Shown: one piece after another, positions 44,108 through 52,484 of the stretch
Layout: every line of letters begins with the position of its first letter
Position numbering within the stretch: the stretch's first letter is position 1
NCBI RefSeq assembly: GCF_026586665.1
Contig: NZ_JAODIY010000006.1
Coordinates: 1 to 60,146 of the forward strand
Direction: 5' to 3'
Length of the DNA stretch: 60,146 bases
Source: Halovenus rubra
GTDB lineage: Archaea > Halobacteriota > Halobacteria > Halobacteriales > Haloarculaceae
Made by a program: the position numbers and the translations under genes
Notes under the pieces: model-generated
Told to the model about the DNA's origin: nothing
The model's database searches: none
The model's input: only the letters and a program-made list of their open reading frames with translations

Positions 44108-47100
44108 CTAGACGATGTCCTCGTAGAGGTCCTTGCCGGCGCCGTTGAGCTTCGCAGTCGCCCAAGGAGTCTGTCCCGTGCTATGGATGTCGAGGTAGCC
44201 GACTGATCCCTTGATGAACAGTAAGTCCTCGACCCACTTGCCGGCGTTCGCGAGATACCAGACGATACGGTCGAGTTCGTCGTCCTCAAGGTAGGTTTGC
44301 TCCTGCAGGTCCGCACGCGAGAACCGTGGGTCCCGTGACTCACGTGTCTGTTCATAGAGGGGCTCGAGAACCTCCAGCAGGTCGACATCGTCGATGACCA
44401 CTTCGCCGGTCACCTCCTCGAAAAACTGGACGCCGGAGGGTCGGCTTGTCACCAGCTGGTAGTCGTTCATGTTGTCCCAGCCGACGTAACCCTTCTCGGC
44501 GAGCCGTTCGACATTGTGCCGGAACAGTTGCGCCGTCGCGCCCGATATCTGGTCAATCGCTTCCGGAACGATGCTGTCGGTCCGGACGGTCACCTGCTGG
44601 TGAGTGGTCTGCCAGGCGTCGATGACGCCGCCGAGAATCACAGCCCGGAGCTCCTCGTCGGTCGGTTCTTCGGGGTCGTCGATGTTCTCGATGGCGAGCG
44701 AGAGGTACTCGTCGCCGCGTTCGACGCCCTCGTCCTCACGGCCGAGATCAGACTCGATGGTCTCCGGTTCGCCCGCCGAACGGCCCTGCGACTTGGGAAT
44801 CATCGTTCGCAACCGACGGTCCCCGTCGACGAACGCCACGCGGTTGTTGCCGACGGTGGGACCAGTCGGGGAGGCGCGGCTCGCGGTGTTGCGCTGCCAG
44901 CAGACCTCGCCGTTGGCCCCATCCAGTGCGAGTATCGCGTCGTGGGCAGCGACGTAGACGGCGTCAGCGACCGCGAGCGGACTTCGAACGGCGCTGCCGG
45001 CGTCATGCACCCAGCGACGGTCGCCACTCTCGGCGTCGAGCGCCGCCACCGTGCCGTCGTTGCCGGCGCAGTAGACTGTCTCACCCTCGACGGCTACCCC
45101 AGTTCGGAACTCGTTGGCGACGGTGACAGACCACTGCTGGGCCCCGGTCTCGGCGTCGACTGCGAGGACGGAACCCTCTGCCGTGGCGAAGTAGAGCTGT
45201 TCGTGTGCGAGCGCGGGGACACCGGCCGTTCCTCGTGGGATGTCGGTCGTCCACTGCTCAATACCGAGACCGGCGTCGAGCGCGGTCAGCGTGCTGCCGG
45301 CCGCAAGATACACCATGCCGTGACCGACGACAGGGGTGTGACTGGCGTCGATCTCCTGACGCCACAGATGCTCCCCGTCCGCGGTCGATAGGGCGTGGAC
45401 TTCCCGATTGTCGAGCGCGTACAGCACGTCGCCGGTGACCGCCGGCGTCTGAAACTCGCCGGTCCCTCTGACCGACCAGACGGGCTCACCGGTGTCGGCC
45501 GAAACCGCCGAGAGCTGGTCGCCGTCAACCCGCGAGTCCGCGTCACCGGCCATGGGTCGACAGACTGTATACACCTGATTGCCGTCGGTCACGGCCTCGT
45601 GGTCGTCGTCAGCGACCCCGTCGGTGGTCCACAGCACGTCGCCCTCGTCGCTGTCGACGGCGTGGAGGGTTGCGCGGTCGTCGCCGACGTAGACGACCCC
45701 GCTGTTGTCCATCGATGGGGGGGAGAGCGCCGCGTTTGGGTCGAACGACCATCTGGCCACGGCGTCCTCGTTCGGCCCGCCGCCACCCGCGTGCCGGCTC
45801 CGTCGTGGCGTCGCGCTCGTGACCCCCCAGCTACCGGGAGGTGACTGCAAGCGCTCCATCGATGGCATCGTCACGTCGCCGCTACAGGTCCCGAACTCAG
45901 GGGTTGGCGTGTCGTTGTCGGCACCCCGAACGGACAAGACGGAACCGTCCGCACCGCCGACAAAGAGGTCTGTCTTGCCGAGTCCGGGCGTCGTTGTGAC
46001 CGCCTCACCGAGGTCGAGCGACCAGGTTTCGGTCCCGGTGTGGGCGTCGACGCCGTACAGCCCAGAATCGGTGCCAAGGAAGACCACACCGTCTGAGACG
46101 ACCGGGCTTGTTGCCGTCGCCCGCTCCTCGAACGTCCACACTTCGTCACCGGTGTCCGCGTCAAGCGCGGTGAGCCCAACCAAGTCGCCGCCGACGAACA
46201 CCGTCCCGCCGTCGACTGCGGGCGTCGCTATGTTCCGAGAGTCGGTGTCGGTCTGCCAGATGCGTGTCCCGTCGGTTGCGTCGAGCGCGTGGACGGTCCC
46301 GCCACGCGCGGCGACGTAGACCCGGCCGTACCGCACGACTGGCGCGTTTTTGACCGACGAAACGTCGTCGAAGGTCCAGACTTCGTCGCCGGTCTCAGCG
46401 TCCAGCGCGTAGACCGTCTCGTCGGTGCCGCCGACGTAGACGGTGCCATCTGCCACCGCTGGCGTCGCGGCCAGCGAACTGCCTGTTTCGAAGCGCCACT
46501 GTTGGTCACCTGTCTCGGCGTCCAGTCCGTAGACGAAGGCGTCGTTACTGGCGACGTAGACTGTGCCATCGTCGACAACGGGCGAGGTCCGGAACCGGCC
46601 TGCCGAGAACGTCCATAGCTCATCACCCGTCTCAGCGTCCAGCGCGTACACCATCTCGCCGCTGGTGACAAAGACTGTGTCGTTGACTACCGCTGGCGTC
46701 GTGAAGATGGTCCCCGGCAACTCGACCGACCACTCGTAGGTGCTGGTTTCGACATCGATGGCGTGGATGGCCTCGTCGTTCCCGCCGACGTAGACCGTCC
46801 CGTCGGCCACGACGGGGGTAGACTGGACCTCGTGATAGCCGGTGTTAACCGACCAGAACTGCTCGACCGGCGCTGTCGGGCCCAGTGCTGGTTCGTGGTT
46901 GGAGTGGGCTGGCCCGCCGCCGAACTGCCGCCACGCGGCGTCGGCCGACGACCCGGTGCGTTCCTGCAGCGCGACCCGGAACGCCTCGACGGTGCGGTAG
47001 CGCTCGGCCGGGTCGGTCGCCAGTGCCGTGGTCACGACCTTGTCGACGCCCGTTGGGAGGTCGGCGTGTTCGCTCGGTGTCGCCGCCGGATCGGTAACGC

Positions 47101-47797
47101 TGTCGAGGACAGCGCCGGTGGCACCCTCGTACGGGCGACTGCCGGTCAAGAGCTCGTAACAGATGACACCCAGCCGGTAGACGTCAGCACGCTGGTCCGG
47201 CTCGCCGAACCGCGCCGGGTCGAACTGCTCCGGGGCGGCATAGGCCGTCGTGAGCGCATCTATACCTCCCACGTGCTCGTCCAGCGCCACACCAGTACCC
47301 GTGTCGAGCAGGACCGGTTCGCCGTCAACGACGAGAATCCGTTCTGGCGTCAACGCGTGATGGTTGACCCGACGGCTGTGGAGGTGTTCGAGTGCCTCAG
47401 CACACTGGCTCGCGAACGCTACCGCCTCGTCGGTATCAAATTGTTCCTCATCGAGCCGGTCCCGCAGCGTCTCTCTACCGGCGCGCTCGGTCGCAACCCA
47501 TGGGCCGTCCTCAGTCACACCCCAGTCGAGTACGGAGCAGACGCCCTCATGATCGTCGACGGCAGCCCACGTCTCCGCGCCGTCGATGTACGCCGACGCC
47601 TCACTTGCAATCGAACCCTGTATCCGCGGGCGGACGAGCGACACCGAACGAGCCTCCCCGTCGACTGTCGCAGTCACCTCGTAGATGTCCGACCCCACCC
47701 TGTGACGCTCCGGCACACCGACATCGAGAGACTTGTACTCAATATCGCCACGCGAGTCCACGTACCAATCGACGCGTTCGCTGTCAGCAACGGTCAT
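44108..47797 (-). CDS. Pseudokinase 1: kinase-like domain, two 8-bladed propellers, C-terminal winged-helix domain
   Basis: A 1,229-residue cytoplasmic protein without signal or membrane segments. Residues about 35-285 follow a Hanks-type Ser/Thr kinase, but the catalytic loop reads HHALTPER (146-153) where HRDLKPEN is expected, and the Lys strand reads SVSLVRPRI without the Lys. DTG (165-167) may stand for DFG; AYAAPEQFDPARFG and DVYRLGVICYELLTG (C-lobe) are well kept. Sixteen propeller blades follow, eight at about 300-640 and eight at about 680-1010. The last 185 residues resemble the end of the giant propeller protein. It is divergent from pseudokinase 2, with a 124-base shared promoter region. 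Confidence 0.85.
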   Translation of the reverse strand: MTVADSERVDWYVDSRGDIEYKSLDVGVPERHRVGSDIYEVTATVDGEARSVSLVRPRIQGSIASEASAYIDGAETWAAVDDHEGVCSVLDWGVTEDGPWVATERAGRETLRDRLDEEQFDTDEAVAFASQCAEALEHLHSRRVNHHALTPERILVVDGEPVLLDTGTGVALDEHVGGIDALTTAYAAPEQFDPARFGEPDQRADVYRLGVICYELLTGSRPYEGATGAVLDSVTDPAATPSEHADLPTGVDKVVTTALATDPAERYRTVEAFRVALQERTGSSADAAWRQFGGGPAHSNHEPALGPTAPVEQFWSVNTGYHEVQSTPVVADGTVYVGGNDEAIHAIDVETSTYEWSVELPGTIFTTPAVVNDTVFVTSGEMVYALDAETGDELWTFSAGRFRTSPVVDDGTVYVASNDAFVYGLDAETGDQQWRFETGSSLAATPAVADGTVYVGGTDETVYALDAETGDEVWTFDDVSSVKNAPVVRYGRVYVAARGGTVHALDATDGTRIWQTDTDSRNIATPAVDGGTVFVGGDLVGLTALDADTGDEVWTFEERATATSPVVSDGVVFLGTDSGLYGVDAHTGTETWSLDLGEAVTTTPGLGKTDLFVGGADGSVLSVRGADNDTPTPEFGTCSGDVTMPSMERLQSPPGSWGVTSATPRRSRHAGGGGPNEDAVARWSFDPNAALSPPSMDNSGVVYVGDDRATLHAVDSDEGDVLWTTDGVADDDHEAVTDGNQVYTVCRPMAGDADSRVDGDQLSAVSADTGEPVWSVRGTGEFQTPAVTGDVLYALDNREVHALSTADGEHLWRQEIDASHTPVVGHGMVYLAAGSTLTALDAGLGIEQWTTDIPRGTAGVPALAHEQLYFATAEGSVLAVDAETGAQQWSVTVANEFRTGVAVEGETVYCAGNDGTVAALDAESGDRRWVHDAGSAVRSPLAVADAVYVAAHDAILALDGANGEVCWQRNTASRASPTGPTVGNNRVAFVDGDRRLRTMIPKSQGRSAGEPETIESDLGREDEGVERGDEYLSLAIENIDDPEEPTDEELRAVILGGVIDAWQTTHQQVTVRTDSIVPEAIDQISGATAQLFRHNVERLAEKGYVGWDNMNDYQLVTSRPSGVQFFEEVTGEVVIDDVDLLEVLEPLYEQTRESRDPRFSRADLQEQTYLEDDELDRIVWYLANAGKWVEDLLFIKGSVGYLDIHSTGQTPWATAKLNGAGKDLYEDIV

Positions 47798-47921
47798 ACC
47801 TTATCTTCAGATGTCACATCAATATTCTTTCGGATGCCTGTGTGACACACCAGCTTCCAGATTCGTTGTCACAGTGCCGACATGAGAACAATTATTACTC
47901 TATTGTCTGTAGGCACCGGGC
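47798..47921. promoter_or_regulatory. Shared promoter region of the two divergent pseudokinases
   Basis: The 124 bases are AT-rich in a GC-rich setting. CAATTATTACTC (47889-47900) is about 25-30 bases before the plus-strand ATG. For the minus gene, ATATTGATGTG and the AAGGT just before the ATG are possible promoter and ribosome-binding bases. Confidence 0.5.
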
Positions 47922-50900
47922 ATGACAGCCAGCGATGAGGGTGGGAGTGCGCACGTACCTGCGAGCGACGACGCACAGAGCCCGGCAGTCGGCGCAGTCG
48001 AACATGGGACAGTCGACGTAGACGGTATCGTTAGCAACGTCGGAAGCAAGACCGTCAAGCGCGTCACATCGCCAGATGACGGGGTAGCGGTTACGAAGCT
48101 CCACTTTGTTAACGCCACCAACAGCGACCTCTCGGGCGCGGTCGAGACCTGGAAGTCGCTGTCTGCACACAGACACGTCGTCGGCCTCGTCGACTGGGAT
48201 GGCGCGGACCGACTAGTGACCGAGCGCATGGACGGGGGGAGTCTTGCCGACCGGCTGGCGGACGACGACGATGGCATCTGGCCAGACGAGGCCGTCTGGA
48301 TTACCGAACGCCTCTGTGAGGCCGTCGAACACGCTCACGACGAGGGAGCCCTCCACACAAGTATCGGCCCGGAGACCGTCCAGTTTCGGGCGGCGACCGA
48401 TGGCTGCTGGGACCTGCCGAAGCTCGGCGGCTGGGGAGTTACACGCAAGGTCCGCGCGGACCCGGACGCGGTAGCCGACTTGGACGGATGCTACGCCCCA
48501 CCGGAGCAGCTCGCGTCGGATCGCTTTGGCGAACCGGACGAACGGACGGAGGTCTACCGGCTCGGGGCCGTCTGCTACGCGCTGTTGGCTGGCCGCGCGC
48601 CAGTGACCGGCACCGGCTACGAGGTCCTGCAGGCGAAACTTTCCGGGGCCGAGCTGGCACCGGTCAGCGAGGAGACGGCCATCGTTCCGGCGGAACTCGA
48701 CGAGGTGGTCCTGAAAGCACTTGAATCCGACCCGGCTGACCGGTACGACAGTGTCGTCGACTTCCGCGCGGCGCTTGAGGCGGTCACGCTCCCCGCTGGT
48801 GCGACGACCGCCGCCATGACCGGGGAGTACCGTCAGTATGCGGGCGGCCCGGCCAACCGAAGTCTCGCCGGCAGCCCTCTGAACGGTGACGACGCCGTCG
48901 CGGAGGCGTGGACTGCACGCAGCGGTGAGTCAATCGACAGCGCTCCAGCCGTCGCGTATGGGACCGTCTATGTCGGCGGCGAGAGCGGTACCCTGTGGGC
49001 GCTCCACGCCGACACCGGAGAGGAGCGATGGGCCGTCTCGCTGGAGGACTGTGCTGACGACCCCGCCGACTCCTACGGGGACCCCTACGCCGTCGAAGCG
49101 CCACCAGCGGTCGGAGACACCACAGTGTGTGTCGGCACTGGTAGCGGCCTGTTCGCGTTCGACGCTGTCGACGGCGAGAAACAATGGGAGCGAGCGTTCG
49201 ACGTCACCGGAGCGGTGACTGTCGACGACGGCCTCGCCTACGTCGCGACTCGGGACGAGACCCTCTGCGCGCTGGACATCGAGTCCGGGGCAACGGAGTG
49301 GGAAACCGAACTCGACGGGGGGGTCAGCTCCAGCGAGGCAACTGCGCCGGCGGTCGCCGACGGGACGGTCACGCTCAACACCGGCGACGGCGTCGCCACG
49401 TTCGAGGCGGCGACCGGCGAGCACCGCTGGACGTTCCCGATTTCGTTCGCTCGACCTCCGTCCATTGCCGGAGGACAAGTGTACGCTGGCGACGAGGACA
49501 CCATCTACGCGGTCGATCTGGCGTCGGGCGACAGCGCGTGGCGAGCCGACATCGAGTACGAAATAGCCGGCCCGCCCGCAGTCGACGACGCAGCGGTGTA
49601 TGTCACGGTTCAAGACGATTGGGGCGGCGTTGAGGCGTTCGACCCCGAGTCAGGGGCTCGACAGTGGACCTACAGCCTCGAAGAGAGAGAGCAGACGCGA
49701 CTGCCGCGGGCGAACGCGGTTGTCGCCGACGACGCTGTGGTGCTCGTACTCGAATCCATTCTATCGAGCGATGACCAGACAGAGGAGGTGGTCGTGCTCG
49801 GTGCCGCCGACGGCCACGAGCGACTCAGCTACGGAATTGACCAGCGCGAACACACGGCACCGGCTGTCGCTGACGACCGACTGATCTGTGCCAACACGGA
49901 GTTCGACGTTATCGCGCTTTCGCTGCCGGCGGACCCAGAAGACCAGACGGCCGACGGCAACCGGAAAGCGGCCGACGGAACCGAATCGGCTGACACTGTT
50001 GACTCGCCAGCGTTCAACTGGAACGACGCGAAGCAGGTATGTGACGTACTCAGAGCACAGACGATGGACGAAATCGAGGAAGACCGGTTGCCAGACAAAC
50101 TCGGTTGGAACGAAGCCCGGACCACGGCAGTCGTCGACGGCATGCAATCACGCGGTATCGTCGAGGTCGACAGCTGGGACGACGTTGGTCTCCTTGAGGA
50201 GCCCGACTGGAGTCAGAGGCTCAGTGACGACGACCTCCCGAAAATCGACTGGAACGACGCGAAGCAGGTGTGTGATGTGCTGAAAAACGAGGTGAACAAT
50301 GAGCTGGACAAAGACTGGCTTCCCGATGAACTCGGCTGGACCGAGGAGCGTACCCGATCGGTTGTCGACGACTTACTAGCCCACGACTACGTCGAAATAA
50401 ACGACTGGGATGAGGTCGTCCTTCTTAGAGAGCCGTCTCGCGACAGCGGGAACAAGACGGACCCGGACGGAAGCGATTCCGGAACGCAGTCTGATGATGG
50501 CCGGGCCGACACGACGGATACCGAGGTGACGAGCGACGATGCCCAAACGCTGCTCGATCTCATCGAGGATCAAGAGGACAGCCGTCTGGTCCAGGATATA
50601 GTCAAGTTCGAGACCGGCTGGTCGGCGGCGAAAGTCGACGCCGTCATCGATGAACTGACCGCAGCTGGGCAGGTCGCAACCAACCAGATCGGCGGTTCAA
50701 CGTTCCTCACGATCGATAAGACAGGCGTCGTCGGCGGTATCGACACCGCGGCCGGACAGGCCCGTCCGGACGCGGACGCCCTCGCCGAGAAGATGGCCGA
50801 CCCTGAGCTCGCAGGGGCGCTCGCAGCGGCCGTCGAAAACGCAAACCCCGACGGGACTGTTGAGCTACTGGACGCGATGGACGACCTCCCGGATAACGAG

Positions 50901-50999
50901 CAGTGGGGGCTACTCGTCGCCAACGGCTATCTCGTCCAGTCCGGCGACGCGTTTAGAATATCACTGCCCGATGGCGTCGAGTTCGAGTTCGCCGGCTGA
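47922..50999 (+). CDS. Pseudokinase 2: kinase-like domain, one 8-bladed propeller, three C-terminal helix-turn-helix-like repeats
   Basis: A 1,025-residue cytoplasmic protein. The kinase-like domain (about 40-285) keeps VAVTKL (55-60) near the Lys strand and the C-lobe (CYAPPEQLASDRFGEPDERT and VYRLGAVCYALLAG). The catalytic loop reads HTSIGPET (145-152) without the Asp, and the DFG site reads LGGWG (168-172), so it cannot be a normal kinase. Eight propeller blades fill about 300-670. Then come two copies of a WNDAKQVCDVL...LGW repeat (from about 699 and 773) and a third diverged one (TSDDAQTLLDLIEDQEDSRL, about 870), each like a small winged helix. The C-terminus (about 925-1025) is acidic. 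It is divergent from pseudokinase 1. Confidence 0.85.
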   Translation: MTASDEGGSAHVPASDDAQSPAVGAVEHGTVDVDGIVSNVGSKTVKRVTSPDDGVAVTKLHFVNATNSDLSGAVETWKSLSAHRHVVGLVDWDGADRLVTERMDGGSLADRLADDDDGIWPDEAVWITERLCEAVEHAHDEGALHTSIGPETVQFRAATDGCWDLPKLGGWGVTRKVRADPDAVADLDGCYAPPEQLASDRFGEPDERTEVYRLGAVCYALLAGRAPVTGTGYEVLQAKLSGAELAPVSEETAIVPAELDEVVLKALESDPADRYDSVVDFRAALEAVTLPAGATTAAMTGEYRQYAGGPANRSLAGSPLNGDDAVAEAWTARSGESIDSAPAVAYGTVYVGGESGTLWALHADTGEERWAVSLEDCADDPADSYGDPYAVEAPPAVGDTTVCVGTGSGLFAFDAVDGEKQWERAFDVTGAVTVDDGLAYVATRDETLCALDIESGATEWETELDGGVSSSEATAPAVADGTVTLNTGDGVATFEAATGEHRWTFPISFARPPSIAGGQVYAGDEDTIYAVDLASGDSAWRADIEYEIAGPPAVDDAAVYVTVQDDWGGVEAFDPESGARQWTYSLEEREQTRLPRANAVVADDAVVLVLESILSSDDQTEEVVVLGAADGHERLSYGIDQREHTAPAVADDRLICANTEFDVIALSLPADPEDQTADGNRKAADGTESADTVDSPAFNWNDAKQVCDVLRAQTMDEIEEDRLPDKLGWNEARTTAVVDGMQSRGIVEVDSWDDVGLLEEPDWSQRLSDDDLPKIDWNDAKQVCDVLKNEVNNELDKDWLPDELGWTEERTRSVVDDLLAHDYVEINDWDEVVLLREPSRDSGNKTDPDGSDSGTQSDDGRADTTDTEVTSDDAQTLLDLIEDQEDSRLVQDIVKFETGWSAAKVDAVIDELTAAGQVATNQIGGSTFLTIDKTGVVGGIDTAAGQARPDADALAEKMADPELAGALAAAVENANPDGTVELLDAMDDLPDNEQWGLLVANGYLVQSGDAFRISLPDGVEFEFAG

Positions 51000-51060
51000 C
51001 CTGAGTAAAACACCTGCTGCTTGAGCAAAAGGTGGTTAATCAGATTGCTGCAAAAGAGCA

Positions 51061-51375
51061 TCAATGATTAGTGTCGGTGGGGCTCCCGAGCTCATCCCTG
51101 ATTCGCGTGACGTGGTCCACGAAGGCGAGAAACAGCGCGCGAGGGACCAGGTCGAATCGTTCGATGTACCCGTCTCTGCGGACTCAGACGGGAACATGGT
51201 CGAGTTGGAACTGAACAACCCAGAGACCGACTGCACAGTCGGACGGCTCGAGACGACGGTCGGTCGGGTCCCAGAAGGGTTGTCGGCCCCAGGCGACGTG
51301 GGACACCTGTCGGTCTTCGCGAATCTCCGATAGCAGTCGATCTATCTCCGCCTCAGCGACGGTCCGGTCCAGCAT
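51061..51375 (-). pseudogene. Small gene interrupted by an in-frame TGA
   Basis: The frame starts at the ATG at 51373-51375, overlapping the end of the 51353-52270 gene by 23 bases. It encodes MLDRTVAEAEIDRLLSEIRE and on to VVQFQLDHVPV. A TGA at 51184-51186 stops it, but the frame continues VRRDGYIERFDLVPRALFLA, FVDHVTRIRDELGSPTDTNH to a second TGA at 51061-51063. Both parts look like one protein of about 104 residues. TGA could come from CGA (Arg) by one transition. The family is unknown. It may be a recent nonsense mutation or a sequencing error. Confidence 0.5.
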
Positions 51376-52270
51376 CGTCGGTGTGACTGGCGAACTCCTC
51401 GACAGTTTCCCGAAGCGAATCGGCTTCATCTGGGTCTGAATCTGCGAGAAACTGCCTGGCGTCGCGGACCCACGCCTGCACGAACCCGTCACAGTCGAAT
51501 CGGAAGCCGTCAGCTGGATACACACCCAGCGGCGTCGCCGAGACTCTCGGTCGAATCCGCAGAACATCGCCTTCGACGCCGTACTCGAAGTCAAGCTTTT
51601 TCGACGTAGGTGCGTCCCCGCAGTCCCACGGCGATGGCTCACTATCGATTGCTGCCTTTGCCCACTTGCCGGCACAGTTGAAGAAGCGACCGGGTCGACA
51701 CGTGAGCCACCCGTGGTTCGCCCACAGAGGAACTCCCGGAACGACGATTCTCACGCGGTCTCGGGTCGGATCGTACTCGAATTGCACTGTGTCGATTGGC
51801 TCTTCACCGAATGGGTCCGGAGATGAGAGAAGTTGTCGAGCCTCGAGCGCGCTGGCTTCTATCTTGACTTTGTTCTCGTGGCCGTTACGGCGGCAGGGCA
51901 GTGCCGACGGCGAGTTCGTCGTACTTACTGTGGCGTTTTCGGGGGCGACGGGCCAGCACCCGCTATCGAAGGTCAGGTCTACGACACGCGAGCCAGAGCG
52001 CTCGATAAGTGTATCCAGCCCTCGAACGTCTCCGACGAGAACGATCTGCTCACCGTTGAGTCGAACGCCTGTTGATCCGTACTCGACGCCAGTGAATGTC
52101 GGGTCGACGACATCGACACCGACCGTACACTCTTGCTCGGTTTGCCCATCGAGAACTCCATCTGGGTCCGCAAGCGGGATTGTCGGTCCGTCCTGGTCGT
52201 ACTCGAGAACCCAGCCTGAGTAGACAGGTCGAACGGTCCCGTGGAGGAAACAGTCTGCATCGATATCCAC
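51353..52270 (-). CDS. Unrecognised soluble protein, 305 residues
   Basis: MDIDADCFLHGTVRPVYSGW starts an acidic protein with many beta strands (VRLNGEQIVLVGDVRGLDTL, LDFEYGVEGDVLRIRPRVSA) and two Cys-containing stretches (CRPGRFFNCAGKWAKAAID and WDCGD). No known domain was identified, and there is no signal or membrane segment. It overlaps the broken small gene downstream by 23 bases, so the two are translationally coupled. It stands in the propeller cluster and is likely part of the same accessory set. Confidence 0.65.
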   Translation of the reverse strand: MDIDADCFLHGTVRPVYSGWVLEYDQDGPTIPLADPDGVLDGQTEQECTVGVDVVDPTFTGVEYGSTGVRLNGEQIVLVGDVRGLDTLIERSGSRVVDLTFDSGCWPVAPENATVSTTNSPSALPCRRNGHENKVKIEASALEARQLLSSPDPFGEEPIDTVQFEYDPTRDRVRIVVPGVPLWANHGWLTCRPGRFFNCAGKWAKAAIDSEPSPWDCGDAPTSKKLDFEYGVEGDVLRIRPRVSATPLGVYPADGFRFDCDGFVQAWVRDARQFLADSDPDEADSLRETVEEFASHTDDAGPDRR

Positions 52271-52484
52271 TGGTCAGTCACCTCCACAGTCTCGTGGTCG
52301 CACTGTTTCTGGCCCCGGTGTCCGGGCCATGGTGTTGTGCCAAGCCGGCCCTGCTCGAAACGAAGCAACCTCGGCGCGTCATGGGTTGTGCGAGATGATA
52401 CTGAAAAATAAAGACTGCGCTCTGCGTTGCCCGCCCGACACAACCGAAGAGCGTGGACTCTATTTATCCAACCACGGCGTCGAT

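Noticed and set aside
46763-47845. 360-codon plus-strand frame opposite pseudokinase 1
   Set aside because: It is a shadow of the kinase and propeller codons, rich in Arg, Val and Cys and not acidic.
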